Shown here piece after piece: positions 1 through 6,300 of a DNA stretch of 9,516 nt. The notes under the pieces are model-generated. The model saw only the letters and a list, made by a program, of their open reading frames with translations, did not search any database and was not told where the DNA came from. This DNA comes from an uncultured Muribaculaceae bacterium (GTDB lineage: Bacteria; Bacteroidota; Bacteroidia; Bacteroidales; Muribaculaceae), in assembly GCA_947178235.1 (NCBI GenBank), contig CAMWXQ010000021.1, positions 1 to 9,516 on the forward strand. Reading direction: 5' to 3'. Numbering within the stretch: the stretch's first letter is position 1; every line of letters begins with the position of its first letter. The translations under genes and the position numbers were made by a program.

Positions 1-599
1 AGGCTGTGATAGAGGACGGGGATGGAGGGGAGGCTGAGGAGCCAGCGGTAGAGGGTCATGTAGACGGCGTAGGCGAGCGAGGCGCCGATGAGGGCGCCGA
101 CCATGAGGTCGCCGGGGTAGTGGACGCCGAGATAGACGCGCGTGTAGCAGAGCATCGCGGCCCACCCGAACATGAAGAGGGTGAGCGGCCTCAGTCGGCA
201 GGCGAGGGCGATGAACGTGGCGAGGGCCATCGTGTTGGCGCCGTGGCACGAGGGGAAGCCGTTGCGCCCCGAGCGGTAGTTGTCAACGATGTACGTGAAG
301 GCCGAGATCGGGTTCTCGGGATTAGAGGGGCGCAGGCGTCCGCAGAAGGGACGGATGACCGAGGCACATATATAGTCGGCCATACCGACCGCAAGGGCAG
401 CACAGAGAACTATGAGTAGCCCCTCGCGCAGCCCGCGCATACGCACCACGAGCGTCGCGAGCAGCACGTAGAAAGGCACCCACACCCACTTGTTGGTGAG
501 GGTCTTCACGGGATGGTCGAGCCAGTCGACGTGCAGTCCGTTAAAAAACAAAAAAACTGAGGCGTCGAGTTCTTGGAGAGAGGTGAGAATCGTGTCCAT
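1..599 (-). CDS. PAP2-family membrane phosphatase, partial (3' end off window)
   Basis: Membrane phosphatase of the PAP2 (phosphatidic acid phosphatase type 2) superfamily, partial: 199 codons are visible from an ATG at 599 and the C-terminus lies beyond position 1. All three motifs of the family are present in order. Motif 1 is R83-PFCGRL-R90-P91, with Arg in place of the usual first Lys. Motif 2 is P116-S-C-H119, with Cys for the usual Gly. Motif 3 is T153-R154-VYLGV-H160-YPG-D164, with Thr for the usual Ser. H119, H160 and D164 are the expected catalytic residues. Hydrophobic stretches near residues 41-53, 60-78, 124-134, 139-151 and 165-182 fit a multi-spanning inner-membrane protein. The family dephosphorylates phospholipids or undecaprenyl diphosphate, but the substrate cannot be read here. 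It appears to have its own promoter (667-697). The call rests on the motifs, since the frame was translated by hand. Confidence 0.9.
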   Translation of the reverse strand, partial: MDTILTSLQELDASVFLFFNGLHVDWLDHPVKTLTNKWVWVPFYVLLATLVVRMRGLREGLLIVLCAALAVGMADYICASVIRPFCGRLRPSNPENPISAFTYIVDNYRSGRNGFPSCHGANTMALATFIALACRLRPLTLFMFGWAAMLCYTRVYLGVHYPGDLMVGALIGASLAYAVYMTLYRWLLSLPSIPVLYHS

Positions 600-666
600 C
601 GACAGATATGGAGAGAGAAAGAGGTTGAATTTAGGGTAAGAATGGTATTTTTGACCAATAATGGTA

Positions 667-697
667 CAAAAATAGCAAATTTCCCCGACATACACAA
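667..697 (-). promoter_or_regulatory. Bacteroidota-type promoter for the PAP2 gene
   Basis: On the minus strand a TTG (695-697) is followed by 20 bases and then TATTTTTG (667-674), an exact match to the Bacteroidota -7 consensus TAnnTTTG with the expected -33 spacing. Transcription would begin near 660, giving a leader of about 60 bases before the ATG at 599. The site lies directly after the acyltransferase stop at 715, so the PAP2 gene can be transcribed independently. No rho-independent terminator is visible between the two genes. Confidence 0.6.
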
Positions 698-714
698 TAC
701 CCCGACCCGCTACG

Positions 715-1719
715 TCACCGCCCCATGATGGCAGCGAGCCTCCGCACAACAACCCCGAACCCCCACGCGCAGGGAATGAGGATGACGCAGTAGACGGCCT
801 GGCACATCGGCAGGGTGAGCCCGAGTGACGGGAGATACTTGGAGCAACCGTGGATGAGCAAGAGGTGGATGAGGAACATATCGAAGCTCAACCGCCCGAG
901 CCACAGCCACCCGCGCCACGCAAAGACCCGCTCGATGAGGCTCCCGCGCGTGAGGGCGGCGATGAGCATGACGGGGAAGAGGATGAGCACATACGCCTGT
1001 GCCCCGGGGGCCGTGAAGATGATGGGTACGTAGAGCAGCACGGCCACGACTGAGGCCACGTCGAGCAGTATGCGATGCTCCTCGACGGCATGACGGTTGC
1101 CGAAATAGAGATGCCCAACAAGGGCTCCGTAGGCTATCTCGACCGTCCCGCGGGCCATGGCCGAGTAGAGGAAGCCGCTCTCGCCCCAATGCTCGAATCC
1201 CCCGCCGTCGGCGAAGATGTGAACGAAGAAGAGCAGGCTCGCCGCGGGGAACAGGACGTGTATGCTGAGCCCGGGATAATAACGGACGAGTGCATACACC
1301 AGAGCTCCGCCATACACGAGCACCGAGAAGAACCAAAGCGCATTGTTGACTCCGAAATAGCCTACGCCTGTGGCCTGTATCATCAGCAGCTGACCGATCA
1401 GCTTCAAGGCCGTCTCGACTGGCGCATACAAGAATCCCATGATGCCGACCTTTGCGAAGACGCAGAAGCTGAGCAGGGTGGCCGCGACGTAGGCCGGATA
1501 GAACTTCGAGAGCTTGCGCCGCGAATATTCGAGTATCCCGGGAGCATCCGGCCGCACCGCCGCACGGTAGAGGAAGAGCCCCGAGAGGAAAAAGAAAAAC
1601 TCCACACCGAGGAATCCCGCCTGCATCGTGCCGAAACCCGAACTATTATGCCAGATACATATCTGCAACATGAACAGGAAGCGTAATGCTTCGATCGAGG
1701 TATTGCGTTTTGAGGCCAT
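715..1719 (-). CDS. Acyltransferase family 3 (OafA/WecH-like) membrane protein
   Basis: Integral membrane acyltransferase of 334 residues, a usual length for the acyltransferase-3 family (PF01757). Such proteins move acetyl, succinyl or other acyl groups onto envelope polysaccharides, lipids or antibiotics. The N-terminus has the typical opening NTSIEALRFLFM, followed by IWH with H24, the probable catalytic His. Next comes GFLGVEFFFFLSG (about 35-47), which matches the family's G-VE-FF-LSG block. The basic YSRRKLSKFYPAY (65-77) is the usual cytoplasmic Arg/Tyr-Pro segment, and WLGRLSFDMFLIHLL (273-287) matches the late family motif. About ten hydrophobic segments are spread along the chain. 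The ATG at 1719 is chosen because it places the family motif right at the N-terminus. The acceptor is unknown, and no glycan-synthesis cluster flanks the gene. It is isolated by a terminator upstream (1821-1852). Confidence 0.88.
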   Translation of the reverse strand: MASKRNTSIEALRFLFMLQICIWHNSSGFGTMQAGFLGVEFFFFLSGLFLYRAAVRPDAPGILEYSRRKLSKFYPAYVAATLLSFCVFAKVGIMGFLYAPVETALKLIGQLLMIQATGVGYFGVNNALWFFSVLVYGGALVYALVRYYPGLSIHVLFPAASLLFFVHIFADGGGFEHWGESGFLYSAMARGTVEIAYGALVGHLYFGNRHAVEEHRILLDVASVVAVLLYVPIIFTAPGAQAYVLILFPVMLIAALTRGSLIERVFAWRGWLWLGRLSFDMFLIHLLLIHGCSKYLPSLGLTLPMCQAVYCVILIPCAWGFGVVVRRLAAIMGR

Positions 1720-1750
1720 AGGATTCGGGGACTATTGGGTTTAGACGGCG

Positions 1751-1781
1751 TAAAGTTCGTGATAATCCGCGAGAAAAACAA
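1751..1781 (-). promoter_or_regulatory. Possible promoter for the acyltransferase gene
   Basis: On the minus strand TTG (1779-1781) is followed by 20 bases and GAACTTTA (1751-1758), a degenerate match to TAnnTTTG that keeps the A and the TTT core. Spacing equals that of the PAP2 promoter. The site lies between the FKBP operon terminator and the ATG at 1719, where a separate promoter is expected. The weak -7 box keeps the confidence low. Confidence 0.35.
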
Positions 1782-1810
1782 GAGAATAGCGTCTCCGACC
1801 TGTGATTCTA

Positions 1811-1852
1811 TCAAAAAATACCCCTGCGAAACTTTTAAAGGTTTCGCAGGGG
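1811..1852 (-). terminator. Rho-independent terminator of the FKBP operon
   Basis: A perfect 12-bp stem, CCCCTGCGAAAC (1821-1832) paired with GTTTCGCAGGGG (1841-1852), encloses an 8-base loop. In the minus direction the stem is followed by TATTTTTTGA, a T-run as expected of an intrinsic terminator. It starts about 30 bases after the stop of the FKBP lipoprotein gene (1882), so it ends transcription of the three-gene FKBP operon before the acyltransferase gene. On the plus strand the bases after the stem are CAAAATATTTTT, so weak termination in that direction is possible too. Confidence 0.9.
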
Positions 1853-1881
1853 CAAAATATTTTTACCTGTACGGTGGGGGA

Positions 1882-2778
1882 TTACTTCACCTCGGTGACT
1901 TCGAGGTCGAAGATGAGGGTGGCGTTGGGGCCGATGCCGGCCTGGGGTACGCCGTTGGCGCCGTAGGCGAGGTTGCCGGGGATCATGATGACGTAGTGCG
2001 AGCCGGCCTTCATCTGGGCGAGCATTTCGCCGAAGCCGGGGACTACGTTCTTGGGCGAGAAGGTGATGCCGTCGTTCTGGTCGAAGACGGTGCCGTCGAT
2101 GAGGGAGCCCTTGTAGTTGACAACGGCCTGGCCGTTGTCGCCGACAGCCTCACCGTCGCCCTCGGCGATGACCTTGTAGGCCACGCCCGACGGGGTCATC
2201 TTGATGGAGGGGTCATCGGCCATCTGTGCCTTGACATACTCCTCGCCGGCCTTGCCGTTCTCCTGTGCCTCGGGGCTGTTCATGGCAGCCTCTTCCTGGG
2301 CCTTCTGCTTCTCCTCGTAGAACTTCATCATGCGCTCCTGGGCCTGCTGGCTGAGGACCTGCATGGTCATCTGGGCGTCGCGGAGGGCGTCAGCGGGCAC
2401 GGAGTCCATCTGGAATGCCTTGGCGTATGCCTCATAGACCTTTGCGCGGTCGATGTGGATGCCCGACTCCTCGTAGCGCATGAGCTGGCCGACGAGCTGG
2501 AGGCCGATGTTGAGGCCGCTGAGGTAGCCCTGCTGGGTGGTGTCGGTCATGATGACCTCCTTGAGGCCGCGGAGGATGTCGTCACGTTTGAGGGTGGCCT
2601 TCTGGTCCTCGGGGATGTTGTTGTAGTCGCTGGCGAGACGGAGGCCGTTGAGTTCGCCGAAGGTGGTCGAGAGGGAGTCGGTGAATGCGTCGGCACCCTT
2701 AGACGAGCCGTTGGAGCACGATGCGGCGGCTCCGAGAAGGGCTGCGGCCACGCCGCAAGCCATCAGAATCTTCTTCAT
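1882..2778 (-). CDS. FKBP-type peptidyl-prolyl isomerase, lipoprotein (FkpA-like)
   Basis: Predicted envelope lipoprotein of 298 residues with prolyl cis-trans isomerase and chaperone function. The N-terminus is a lipoprotein signal: basic MKK, a hydrophobic stretch, then lipobox A-A-S-C with lipidation at C21. Residues about 25-185 form an FKBP_N-like helical region, including a charged glutamine/glutamate-rich helix (about 143-187), as in FkpA/Mip proteins where this part dimerises. Residues about 195-298 are the FKBP domain. Counterparts of the FKBP12 pocket are Y222, F232-D233, F240, V245-V246, Y272, I282 and F290. The usual pocket Trp is Phe (F249). The gene is the last of three tandem FKBP genes, 36 bases after its neighbour, and is followed by a strong terminator. 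The leader just before the ATG is A-rich (CAAAAAGACAGAA), with no Shine-Dalgarno sequence. FkpA-like is a family-level call; orthology was not tested. Confidence 0.92.
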   Translation of the reverse strand: MKKILMACGVAAALLGAAASCSNGSSKGADAFTDSLSTTFGELNGLRLASDYNNIPEDQKATLKRDDILRGLKEVIMTDTTQQGYLSGLNIGLQLVGQLMRYEESGIHIDRAKVYEAYAKAFQMDSVPADALRDAQMTMQVLSQQAQERMMKFYEEKQKAQEEAAMNSPEAQENGKAGEEYVKAQMADDPSIKMTPSGVAYKVIAEGDGEAVGDNGQAVVNYKGSLIDGTVFDQNDGITFSPKNVVPGFGEMLAQMKAGSHYVIMIPGNLAYGANGVPQAGIGPNATLIFDLEVTEVK

Positions 2779-2814
2779 TTCTGTCTTTTTGTTTCTCTGT
2801 GATTATTATATGGT

Positions 2815-3618
2815 TTATTCTTTCGGTGATACTTCGATGAGCCCGACGGTGAAGTCGAGGGCGGCCCCACCGGGGATCACGCCCCTCACGCCCTCGCGGC
2901 CATAGCCGAGCGAGGCGGGGAAGGTGATGCGGTATGTGCCGCCGGGGCGCATCATTTTGAGTCCCTCGGACATCCCGGGGACGACGCGGTCGACGTTGAA
3001 CGCCACGGGGGCCTCCCCCTCGGTGGAGTCGAAGACGGTGCCGTCGCTGAGGCGTCCTGTGTAGCTGACCTTGACCTCCGAGCCGGGGGCGGGCATCGGG
3101 CCCTCACCCTCGGTGATGACCTCGAAGACGAGCCCCGAGGGGGTCACGATGGCGCCGGGACGTGCCGCGGCCTCGGCCACATAGGCCTCCTGGGCCTCGG
3201 GGGCGAAGGCGGCTGCCTCCTCGGGGGCCACCTGGCGGTCGATGTAGTCCTGTGCCTGGGCGGGGGTGAAGCCCGTGGGCTTGCCGCGCAGGGCGGCGGA
3301 CATGGCCGCGGCGAGGGCCTGGGGATCGACGTGGAGGCCCATCGTGGCGGCCTCGGCCACCGAAGCCTCGATCTGCATGGCCATCATGGCCCCGCGCAGA
3401 TAGGGGGTGGCAAGCGAGTCGCCGCGGAGGAAGTATGCGTCGAAGCCGCCCGCAAAGGCCTCGCGCTCGGCGGGGGTCATGGCGGTGGTGTTCACGGCCC
3501 CGGCCCAGTATGTGGCGAGGGCCGACGCGAGAGAGTCGGTCGGCTCGGCCGCCTCCATGTGGAACGCGGCGGCCGAGATGACCGACATGAGTGTCAGTGC
3601 GATGCTTCGCAGGCTCAT
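2815..3618 (-). CDS. FKBP-type peptidyl-prolyl isomerase, exported, divergent pocket
   Basis: Middle gene of the FKBP trio, 267 residues from the ATG at 3618. A GTG immediately upstream (3619-3621) is an alternative start that adds one residue. The N-terminus (MSLRS, hydrophobic to about residue 19, then AAAFHMEAAE) reads as a type I signal peptide; it has no lipobox Cys, so the protein is probably periplasmic. Residues about 30-150 are an Ala-rich helical FKBP_N-like region and about 158-264 are the FKBP domain. Pocket residues Y186, F196-D197, F207, V212-V213, Y239 and F256 are kept. The Trp position is Met (M216), and the usual GPNA-LIF block is replaced by PGGAALDF. Isomerase activity may therefore be reduced, and the protein may act mainly as a chaperone (inference). 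It starts 11 bases after the stop of the upstream FKBP gene and is probably co-transcribed with both neighbours. Confidence 0.88.
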   Translation of the reverse strand: MSLRSIALTLMSVISAAAFHMEAAEPTDSLASALATYWAGAVNTTAMTPAEREAFAGGFDAYFLRGDSLATPYLRGAMMAMQIEASVAEAATMGLHVDPQALAAAMSAALRGKPTGFTPAQAQDYIDRQVAPEEAAAFAPEAQEAYVAEAAARPGAIVTPSGLVFEVITEGEGPMPAPGSEVKVSYTGRLSDGTVFDSTEGEAPVAFNVDRVVPGMSEGLKMMRPGGTYRITFPASLGYGREGVRGVIPGGAALDFTVGLIEVSPKE

Positions 3619-3629
3619 CACTGTCGGTT

Positions 3630-4250
3630 TCAGAGCACTCGGAGGAGCTCGACGTCAAAGATGAGGGTTGCGTTGGGGCCGATGATGTTGCCGGCGCCCT
3701 GGGGACCGTAGGCGAGCTGCGAGGGGATGAAGAGGCGCCACTTCGAGCCGGCCTTCATGAGCTGCAATGCCTCGACCCATCCGGGGATAACCTGGGTGAC
3801 GCCGAATGTGGCGGGGACGCCGCGGTCGACCGAGCTGTCGAAGACGGTGCCGTCGATGAGCTTGCCTGTATAGTGTACCTCGACGCGGTCTGTGGCCTTG
3901 GGCATGGGGCCGTCACCCTCGGTGATGACCTCGTACTGGAGGCCCGAGGGGAGGGTCTTGACCTCGGCGCGCTTGGCGTTGTCCTCGAGATAAGCCTTGC
4001 CGAGGGCCTCGTTGGTCTTGGCCTGTTCGGCTGCGGCGGCCTGCTGCTTCTCCTCCATGGCCTTGAAGTAGGCCTGGATCTCGGCCTTGGCCTCGTCATA
4101 GGTCATCTTGGGCTGCGAGCCGTAGAAGACGGCTGCGACGCCGTCGGCAAAGTCCTGTACATTGATTTTATCGATTCCGCTTGCACGGAAGTTGTTGCCC
4201 ATGCTCAGTCCGAGAGCATAGCTGATGCGATCAAGTTCGTTCTGTTCCAT
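3630..4250 (-). CDS. FKBP-type peptidyl-prolyl isomerase, cytoplasmic FklB-like
   Basis: First gene of the FKBP trio, 206 residues, almost the length of E. coli FklB (FKBP22). There is no signal peptide: the N-terminus MEQNELDRISYALGLSMG is a typical FKBP_N start, so the protein is probably cytoplasmic. Residues 1-95 are the helical dimerisation region, with an Ala/Gln/Glu/Lys helix at about 52-95. Residues 100-206 are the FKBP domain, with the complete pocket: Y127, F137-D138, F149, V154-I155, W158, Y181, I189-I190 and F198. This is the only one of the three with the canonical Trp. The ATG at 4250 is supported by the family N-terminus and by a TAACTTTG promoter box about 55 bases upstream. 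It heads the operon leading to the exported and lipoprotein paralogues. Prolyl isomerase function is secure at family level; specific clients are unknown. Confidence 0.92.
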   Translation of the reverse strand: MEQNELDRISYALGLSMGNNFRASGIDKINVQDFADGVAAVFYGSQPKMTYDEAKAEIQAYFKAMEEKQQAAAAEQAKTNEALGKAYLEDNAKRAEVKTLPSGLQYEVITEGDGPMPKATDRVEVHYTGKLIDGTVFDSSVDRGVPATFGVTQVIPGWVEALQLMKAGSKWRLFIPSQLAYGPQGAGNIIGPNATLIFDVELLRVL

Positions 4251-4304
4251 AGTGGTTTGATAGTTAGAATTGATTGAGAGAGGAATGAGTGTCTATTCGA
4301 ATTG

Positions 4305-4312
4305 CAAAGTTA
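4305..4312 (-). promoter_or_regulatory. -7 box of the FKBP operon promoter
   Basis: The minus strand carries TAACTTTG, an exact TAnnTTTG match, 54 bases before the ATG at 4250. Transcription would begin near 4299. The region about 20 bases further upstream is AT-rich but has no clear TTTG -33 element. No second promoter is evident in the 36- and 11-base gaps of the trio, which supports a single operon. Confidence 0.55.
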
Positions 4313-4344
4313 GGTGTTTTTCGCTACCTAATTCATTTAAATTA

Positions 4345-4370
4345 TTTAAAAAACCTAAACTCCGAGGTTT
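4345..4370 (-). terminator. Weak intrinsic terminator after the LD-carboxypeptidase gene
   Basis: Read on the minus strand, AAACCT (4370-4365) and AGGTTT (4356-4351) form a 6-bp stem around an 8-base loop; with the next three bases this ends in a run of six T. It lies about 37 bases past the LD-carboxypeptidase stop (4407) and upstream of the FKBP promoter, where a terminator is expected. The stem is short, so the call is tentative. Confidence 0.4.
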
Positions 4371-4406
4371 GTGTCTTAAATTTGAACGCCCGAGGGCGCC
4401 CAAAGT

Positions 4407-5303
4407 TCACCCGAGCGTCACGCCCGAGGGCGAGACGTCGAGGGTGACGGTGGCGCCGCAGAGCATGGGGACGTTGTGGTCGACGTGTCCCACAGGCACC
4501 CCGAAAGCCACGGGATAGCCGTAGTCGGCGACGAGGCGCGAGACCATCGCCTCCATCGACTCGTTGTCGCGGTCGGGGGTGTAGTTGGTGAACCGCCCGA
4601 CGACGAGCCCGGCGAGGCGGCCGAGCGTCCCGTTGAGGCGCAGGGTGTAGAGTATGCGCTCCACCTTATATATAGGCTCGGAGACATCCTCGACGAAGAG
4701 GATCGTACCCGGCTGTATGGGGTCCCAGGGGGTGGAGATGAGCCCCGCGATGACGGCGAGGTTGCCGCCGGCGAGACGGGCTGTGGCGCGTCCGTGGCGG
4801 TTGAGGCGGTGGGGGGCGAAGCTCACCGCGGGGGTCTCGCCGCGCAGCAGGCCGAAAAGCCTCTGCGAGTCCTCGTCGCGCCCCCCGTGCTCGGCCAGAT
4901 GCTTGCACATCGGGGCATGGATGCTGAGGATGCCGTTGGCGGTCATCAGGGCGTGGAGGGCCGAGATGTCGGAGTACCCGACGATCCATTTGGGGTCATC
5001 GCGCAGGGGGAGGCGGCTGAGGCGCTCCATGAGGTGGACGGCGCCATACCCGCCGCGGGCACAGATGATGGCGCGTGTGTCGGGGTCGAGCAGGGCGGTC
5101 GCGAGGTCGTCATATCGGGCGTCGTCGGTGCCGGCATAGGTGCCGTGGCGGTCAAAGGTATGGGCGCCTGCGTAGACGCTCCACCCCTGTGCGGTGAGCA
5201 CGGGCATGGCGCGGTAGACCATCTGGGGCTTGATGATCGACGAGGGGGAGACTATGGCGACGCGGTCTCCCGCACGGAGGGGTCGGGGGGTAAGGAATTC
5301 CAA
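4407..5303 (-). CDS. LD-carboxypeptidase, peptidase family S66 (LdcA/MccF)
   Basis: Serine peptidase of 298 residues, typical for S66. LdcA members remove the terminal D-Ala from murein tetrapeptides in the cytoplasm during peptidoglycan recycling; MccF members cleave microcin C-type compounds. Family blocks appear in order: LRAGDRVAIVSPSS (9-22), ARGGYGAVHLM (82-92), the nucleophile block WIVGYSD with S111, LFVEDVSEP with E205, and GVPVGHVDHN with H273. S111, E205 and H273 form the likely Ser-Glu-His triad. The start is TTG at 5303. No ATG lies in frame upstream before the TAG at 5325-5327, and the next in-frame ATG (codon 28) would remove a conserved block. The gene follows the radical SAM gene by 74 bases on the same strand and probably shares its transcript. 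The gap contains a tandem repeat and an A7 tract. Murein recycling is favoured over antibiotic resistance, but the sequence alone does not decide. Confidence 0.9.
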   Translation of the reverse strand: MEFLTPRPLRAGDRVAIVSPSSIIKPQMVYRAMPVLTAQGWSVYAGAHTFDRHGTYAGTDDARYDDLATALLDPDTRAIICARGGYGAVHLMERLSRLPLRDDPKWIVGYSDISALHALMTANGILSIHAPMCKHLAEHGGRDEDSQRLFGLLRGETPAVSFAPHRLNRHGRATARLAGGNLAVIAGLISTPWDPIQPGTILFVEDVSEPIYKVERILYTLRLNGTLGRLAGLVVGRFTNYTPDRDNESMEAMVSRLVADYGYPVAFGVPVGHVDHNVPMLCGATVTLDVSPSGVTLG

Positions 5304-5330
5304 TGGGGGATTGTTTTTTTGGTGCTACCA

Positions 5331-5366
5331 TAGCTATTTTAGCTATTGTAGCTATGTTAGCTATTT
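5331..5366. repeat. Tandem repeat, four 9-bp units of TAGCTATNN
   Basis: Four consecutive 9-base units begin at 5331, 5340, 5349 and 5358. Each starts with TAGCTAT, followed by TT, TG, GT and TT. Degenerate copies flank the block: GTGCTACCA at 5322-5330 in phase, and GGCTATCGC from 5367 one base out of phase. TAGCTA is palindromic, so the unit reads alike on both strands. The block fills most of the gap between the radical SAM stop (5378) and the LD-carboxypeptidase start (5303). Confidence 0.9.
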
Positions 5367-5377
5367 GGCTATCGCGT

Positions 5378-6157
5378 CTATGCCACGGTGACTTCGATGC
5401 CGGTCTCGGAGTGGATGCGGGCGGCTATCCGGTCGAGCTCCTCGCGGGGAACCTTCACGAGTTTCTCGGCGGGTGTCTTGCGGTCGATGGAGTAGACCAT
5501 CACCTGACGCGGGCCGATCTCGCGGTAGGCCCGTATGAGGGCGTCGATCTCCGCGGGGGTGGTGTTGTCTATCCGCTCGCCGTCATGTTCGCCGCGCACG
5601 AGCAGGGTCTGTATGATGCACTGCCCGCTGAACCGCTTCAACTCCTCGATGACCCCCTCGGCGGTGAACGACTGGGAGACGGGACGGTCGATGAGCCGTA
5701 GGGTAGGGGAGAGGGCCGAGTCGAGTTTAAGGATATTATTGTCTACGCGGCGCAGGGCCTCGGCCACGTCGGGGCGCCCGATGCGGGTCGAGTTGCTGAG
5801 GACGCTGACCTTGGCCTCGGGATAGTATCGGTCGCGCAGGCTCAGTGTGTCCTCGATCACTCCGCCGAAGTCGGGGTGGAGCGTCGGCTCGCCGTTGCCC
5901 GAGAAGGTGATGACGTCCAGAGGCTCGCCCGCCGCGCGCATCTCGCCGAGCTTGGCTTCGAGCAGCCGCGCGACCTCGGCGCGGGGGGCGAAACCGGTCG
6001 TCCCGGGGCCCTGGGCGTTGAAGCCAGCCTCGCAGTAGAGGCAGTCGAAGCTGCACACCTTCCCGTCGTTCGGGGTGAGGTTGACACCGAGGCTGGTCCC
6101 GAGCCGGCGCGAATGTATCGGCCCGAAAATGGTTGAATGGAATAGTACTCGCTGCAT
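5378..6157 (-). CDS. Radical SAM protein, COG0731 type
   Basis: Radical SAM enzyme of 259 residues from the ATG at 6157. The [4Fe-4S] cluster motif CX3CX2C is C35-SFD-C39-LY-C42. FSGNGEPTLHPDF (85-97) carries the GGE-like SAM-binding element (here NGE). The late block VYSIDRKTPAEKL (221-233) and the opening FGPIHSRRLGTSLGVNL are typical of COG0731, annotated as related to wyosine-synthesis (TYW1) radical SAM proteins. In bacteria the reaction of this group is not established, and I assign none. An upstream TTG at 6166 would add three residues but lies inside the promoter box TAATTTTG, so the ATG is preferred. The gene diverges from the DUF4254 gene and is followed 74 bases later by the LD-carboxypeptidase gene on the same strand, so they may form a two-gene operon. 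Confidence 0.88.
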   Translation of the reverse strand: MQRVLFHSTIFGPIHSRRLGTSLGVNLTPNDGKVCSFDCLYCEAGFNAQGPGTTGFAPRAEVARLLEAKLGEMRAAGEPLDVITFSGNGEPTLHPDFGGVIEDTLSLRDRYYPEAKVSVLSNSTRIGRPDVAEALRRVDNNILKLDSALSPTLRLIDRPVSQSFTAEGVIEELKRFSGQCIIQTLLVRGEHDGERIDNTTPAEIDALIRAYREIGPRQVMVYSIDRKTPAEKLVKVPREELDRIAARIHSETGIEVTVA

Positions 6158-6163
6158 AGTCCG

Positions 6164-6171
6164 CAAAATTA
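6164..6171 (-). promoter_or_regulatory. -7 box of the radical SAM gene promoter, almost leaderless
   Basis: The minus strand carries TAATTTTG ending 6 bases before the ATG at 6157, within the 13-mer TTGAGTAATTTTG that also occurs upstream of ybeY. If used as a -7 box, transcription would start at or within a few bases of the ATG. The nearest upstream TTG (6195-6197) lies 23 bases away, longer than the 19-20 usual spacing, so the -33 element is doubtful. Confidence 0.5.
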
Positions 6172-6183
6172 CTCAATTTTTAG

Positions 6184-6214
6184 TTTGCGTATTGCAAAAA
6201 AATTCAGATATTTG
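6184..6214 (+). promoter_or_regulatory. Bacteroidota-type promoter for the DUF4254 gene
   Basis: TTTG (6184-6187), 19 bases, then GATATTTG (6207-6214): an exact -33 element with ideal spacing and a -7 box that differs from TAnnTTTG only at the first base. Transcription would begin near 6218-6221, at the foot of the first leader hairpin, giving about 80 leader bases before the ATG at 6301. It overlaps the upstream region of the divergent radical SAM promoter, so the two may influence each other. Confidence 0.6.
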
Positions 6215-6219
6215 CATGA

Positions 6220-6260
6220 CGCATTACTCTAATGCGCGTGCGGGGCCGAATGTTCGGCCC
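6220..6260 (+). other. Two adjacent hairpins in the DUF4254 leader
   Basis: The first hairpin is CGCATTA (6220-6226), loop CTC, TAATGCG (6230-6236): seven perfect pairs. The second is GGGCCGAA (6243-6250), TG, TTCGGCCC (6253-6260): an eight-base palindrome whose hairpin would keep about seven pairs with loop ATGT. Both fall just after the predicted transcription start and well before the ATG at 6301. They could protect the 5' end of the mRNA or bind a regulator. No T-run follows the second, so it is not an ordinary terminator. Confidence 0.5.
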
Positions 6261-6300
6261 GCCGACCCGAATTCCAACACCAAAACACCCAGACAGATAT

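Noticed and set aside
1812..1820. TATTTTTTG on the minus strand as a promoter -7 box for the acyltransferase gene
   Set aside because: It has one T too many to fit TAnnTTTG and is explained as the T-run of the terminator at 1821-1852.
1735..2802. Long plus-strand open frame of 355 codons antisense to the FKBP lipoprotein gene
   Set aside because: It mirrors the real gene's codon pattern (GC-rich third positions produce open antisense frames), has a low-complexity Leu/Val/Gly composition and resembles no family.
4381..4410. Inverted repeat TGAAC...GTTCA with a GCCC/GGGC core after the LD-carboxypeptidase stop as a terminator
   Set aside because: The inner pairing leaves a two-base loop and no T-run follows; the weak stem at 4351-4370 with six T is the better candidate.
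4476..5333. Plus-strand open frame of 285 codons antisense to the LD-carboxypeptidase gene
   Set aside because: Shadow of the conserved S66 gene, with no motif of its own.
5303..5701. Plus-strand frame beginning with a hydrophobic stretch that looks like a membrane segment (AILAIVAMLAI)
   Set aside because: The hydrophobic run is just the translation of the TAGCTAT tandem repeat, and the rest is antisense to the radical SAM gene.
6232..6300. Earlier in-frame ATG for the DUF4254 gene
   Set aside because: The extra 23 residues would be encoded across two hairpins close to the predicted transcription start, and the family N-terminus fits the ATG at 6301.
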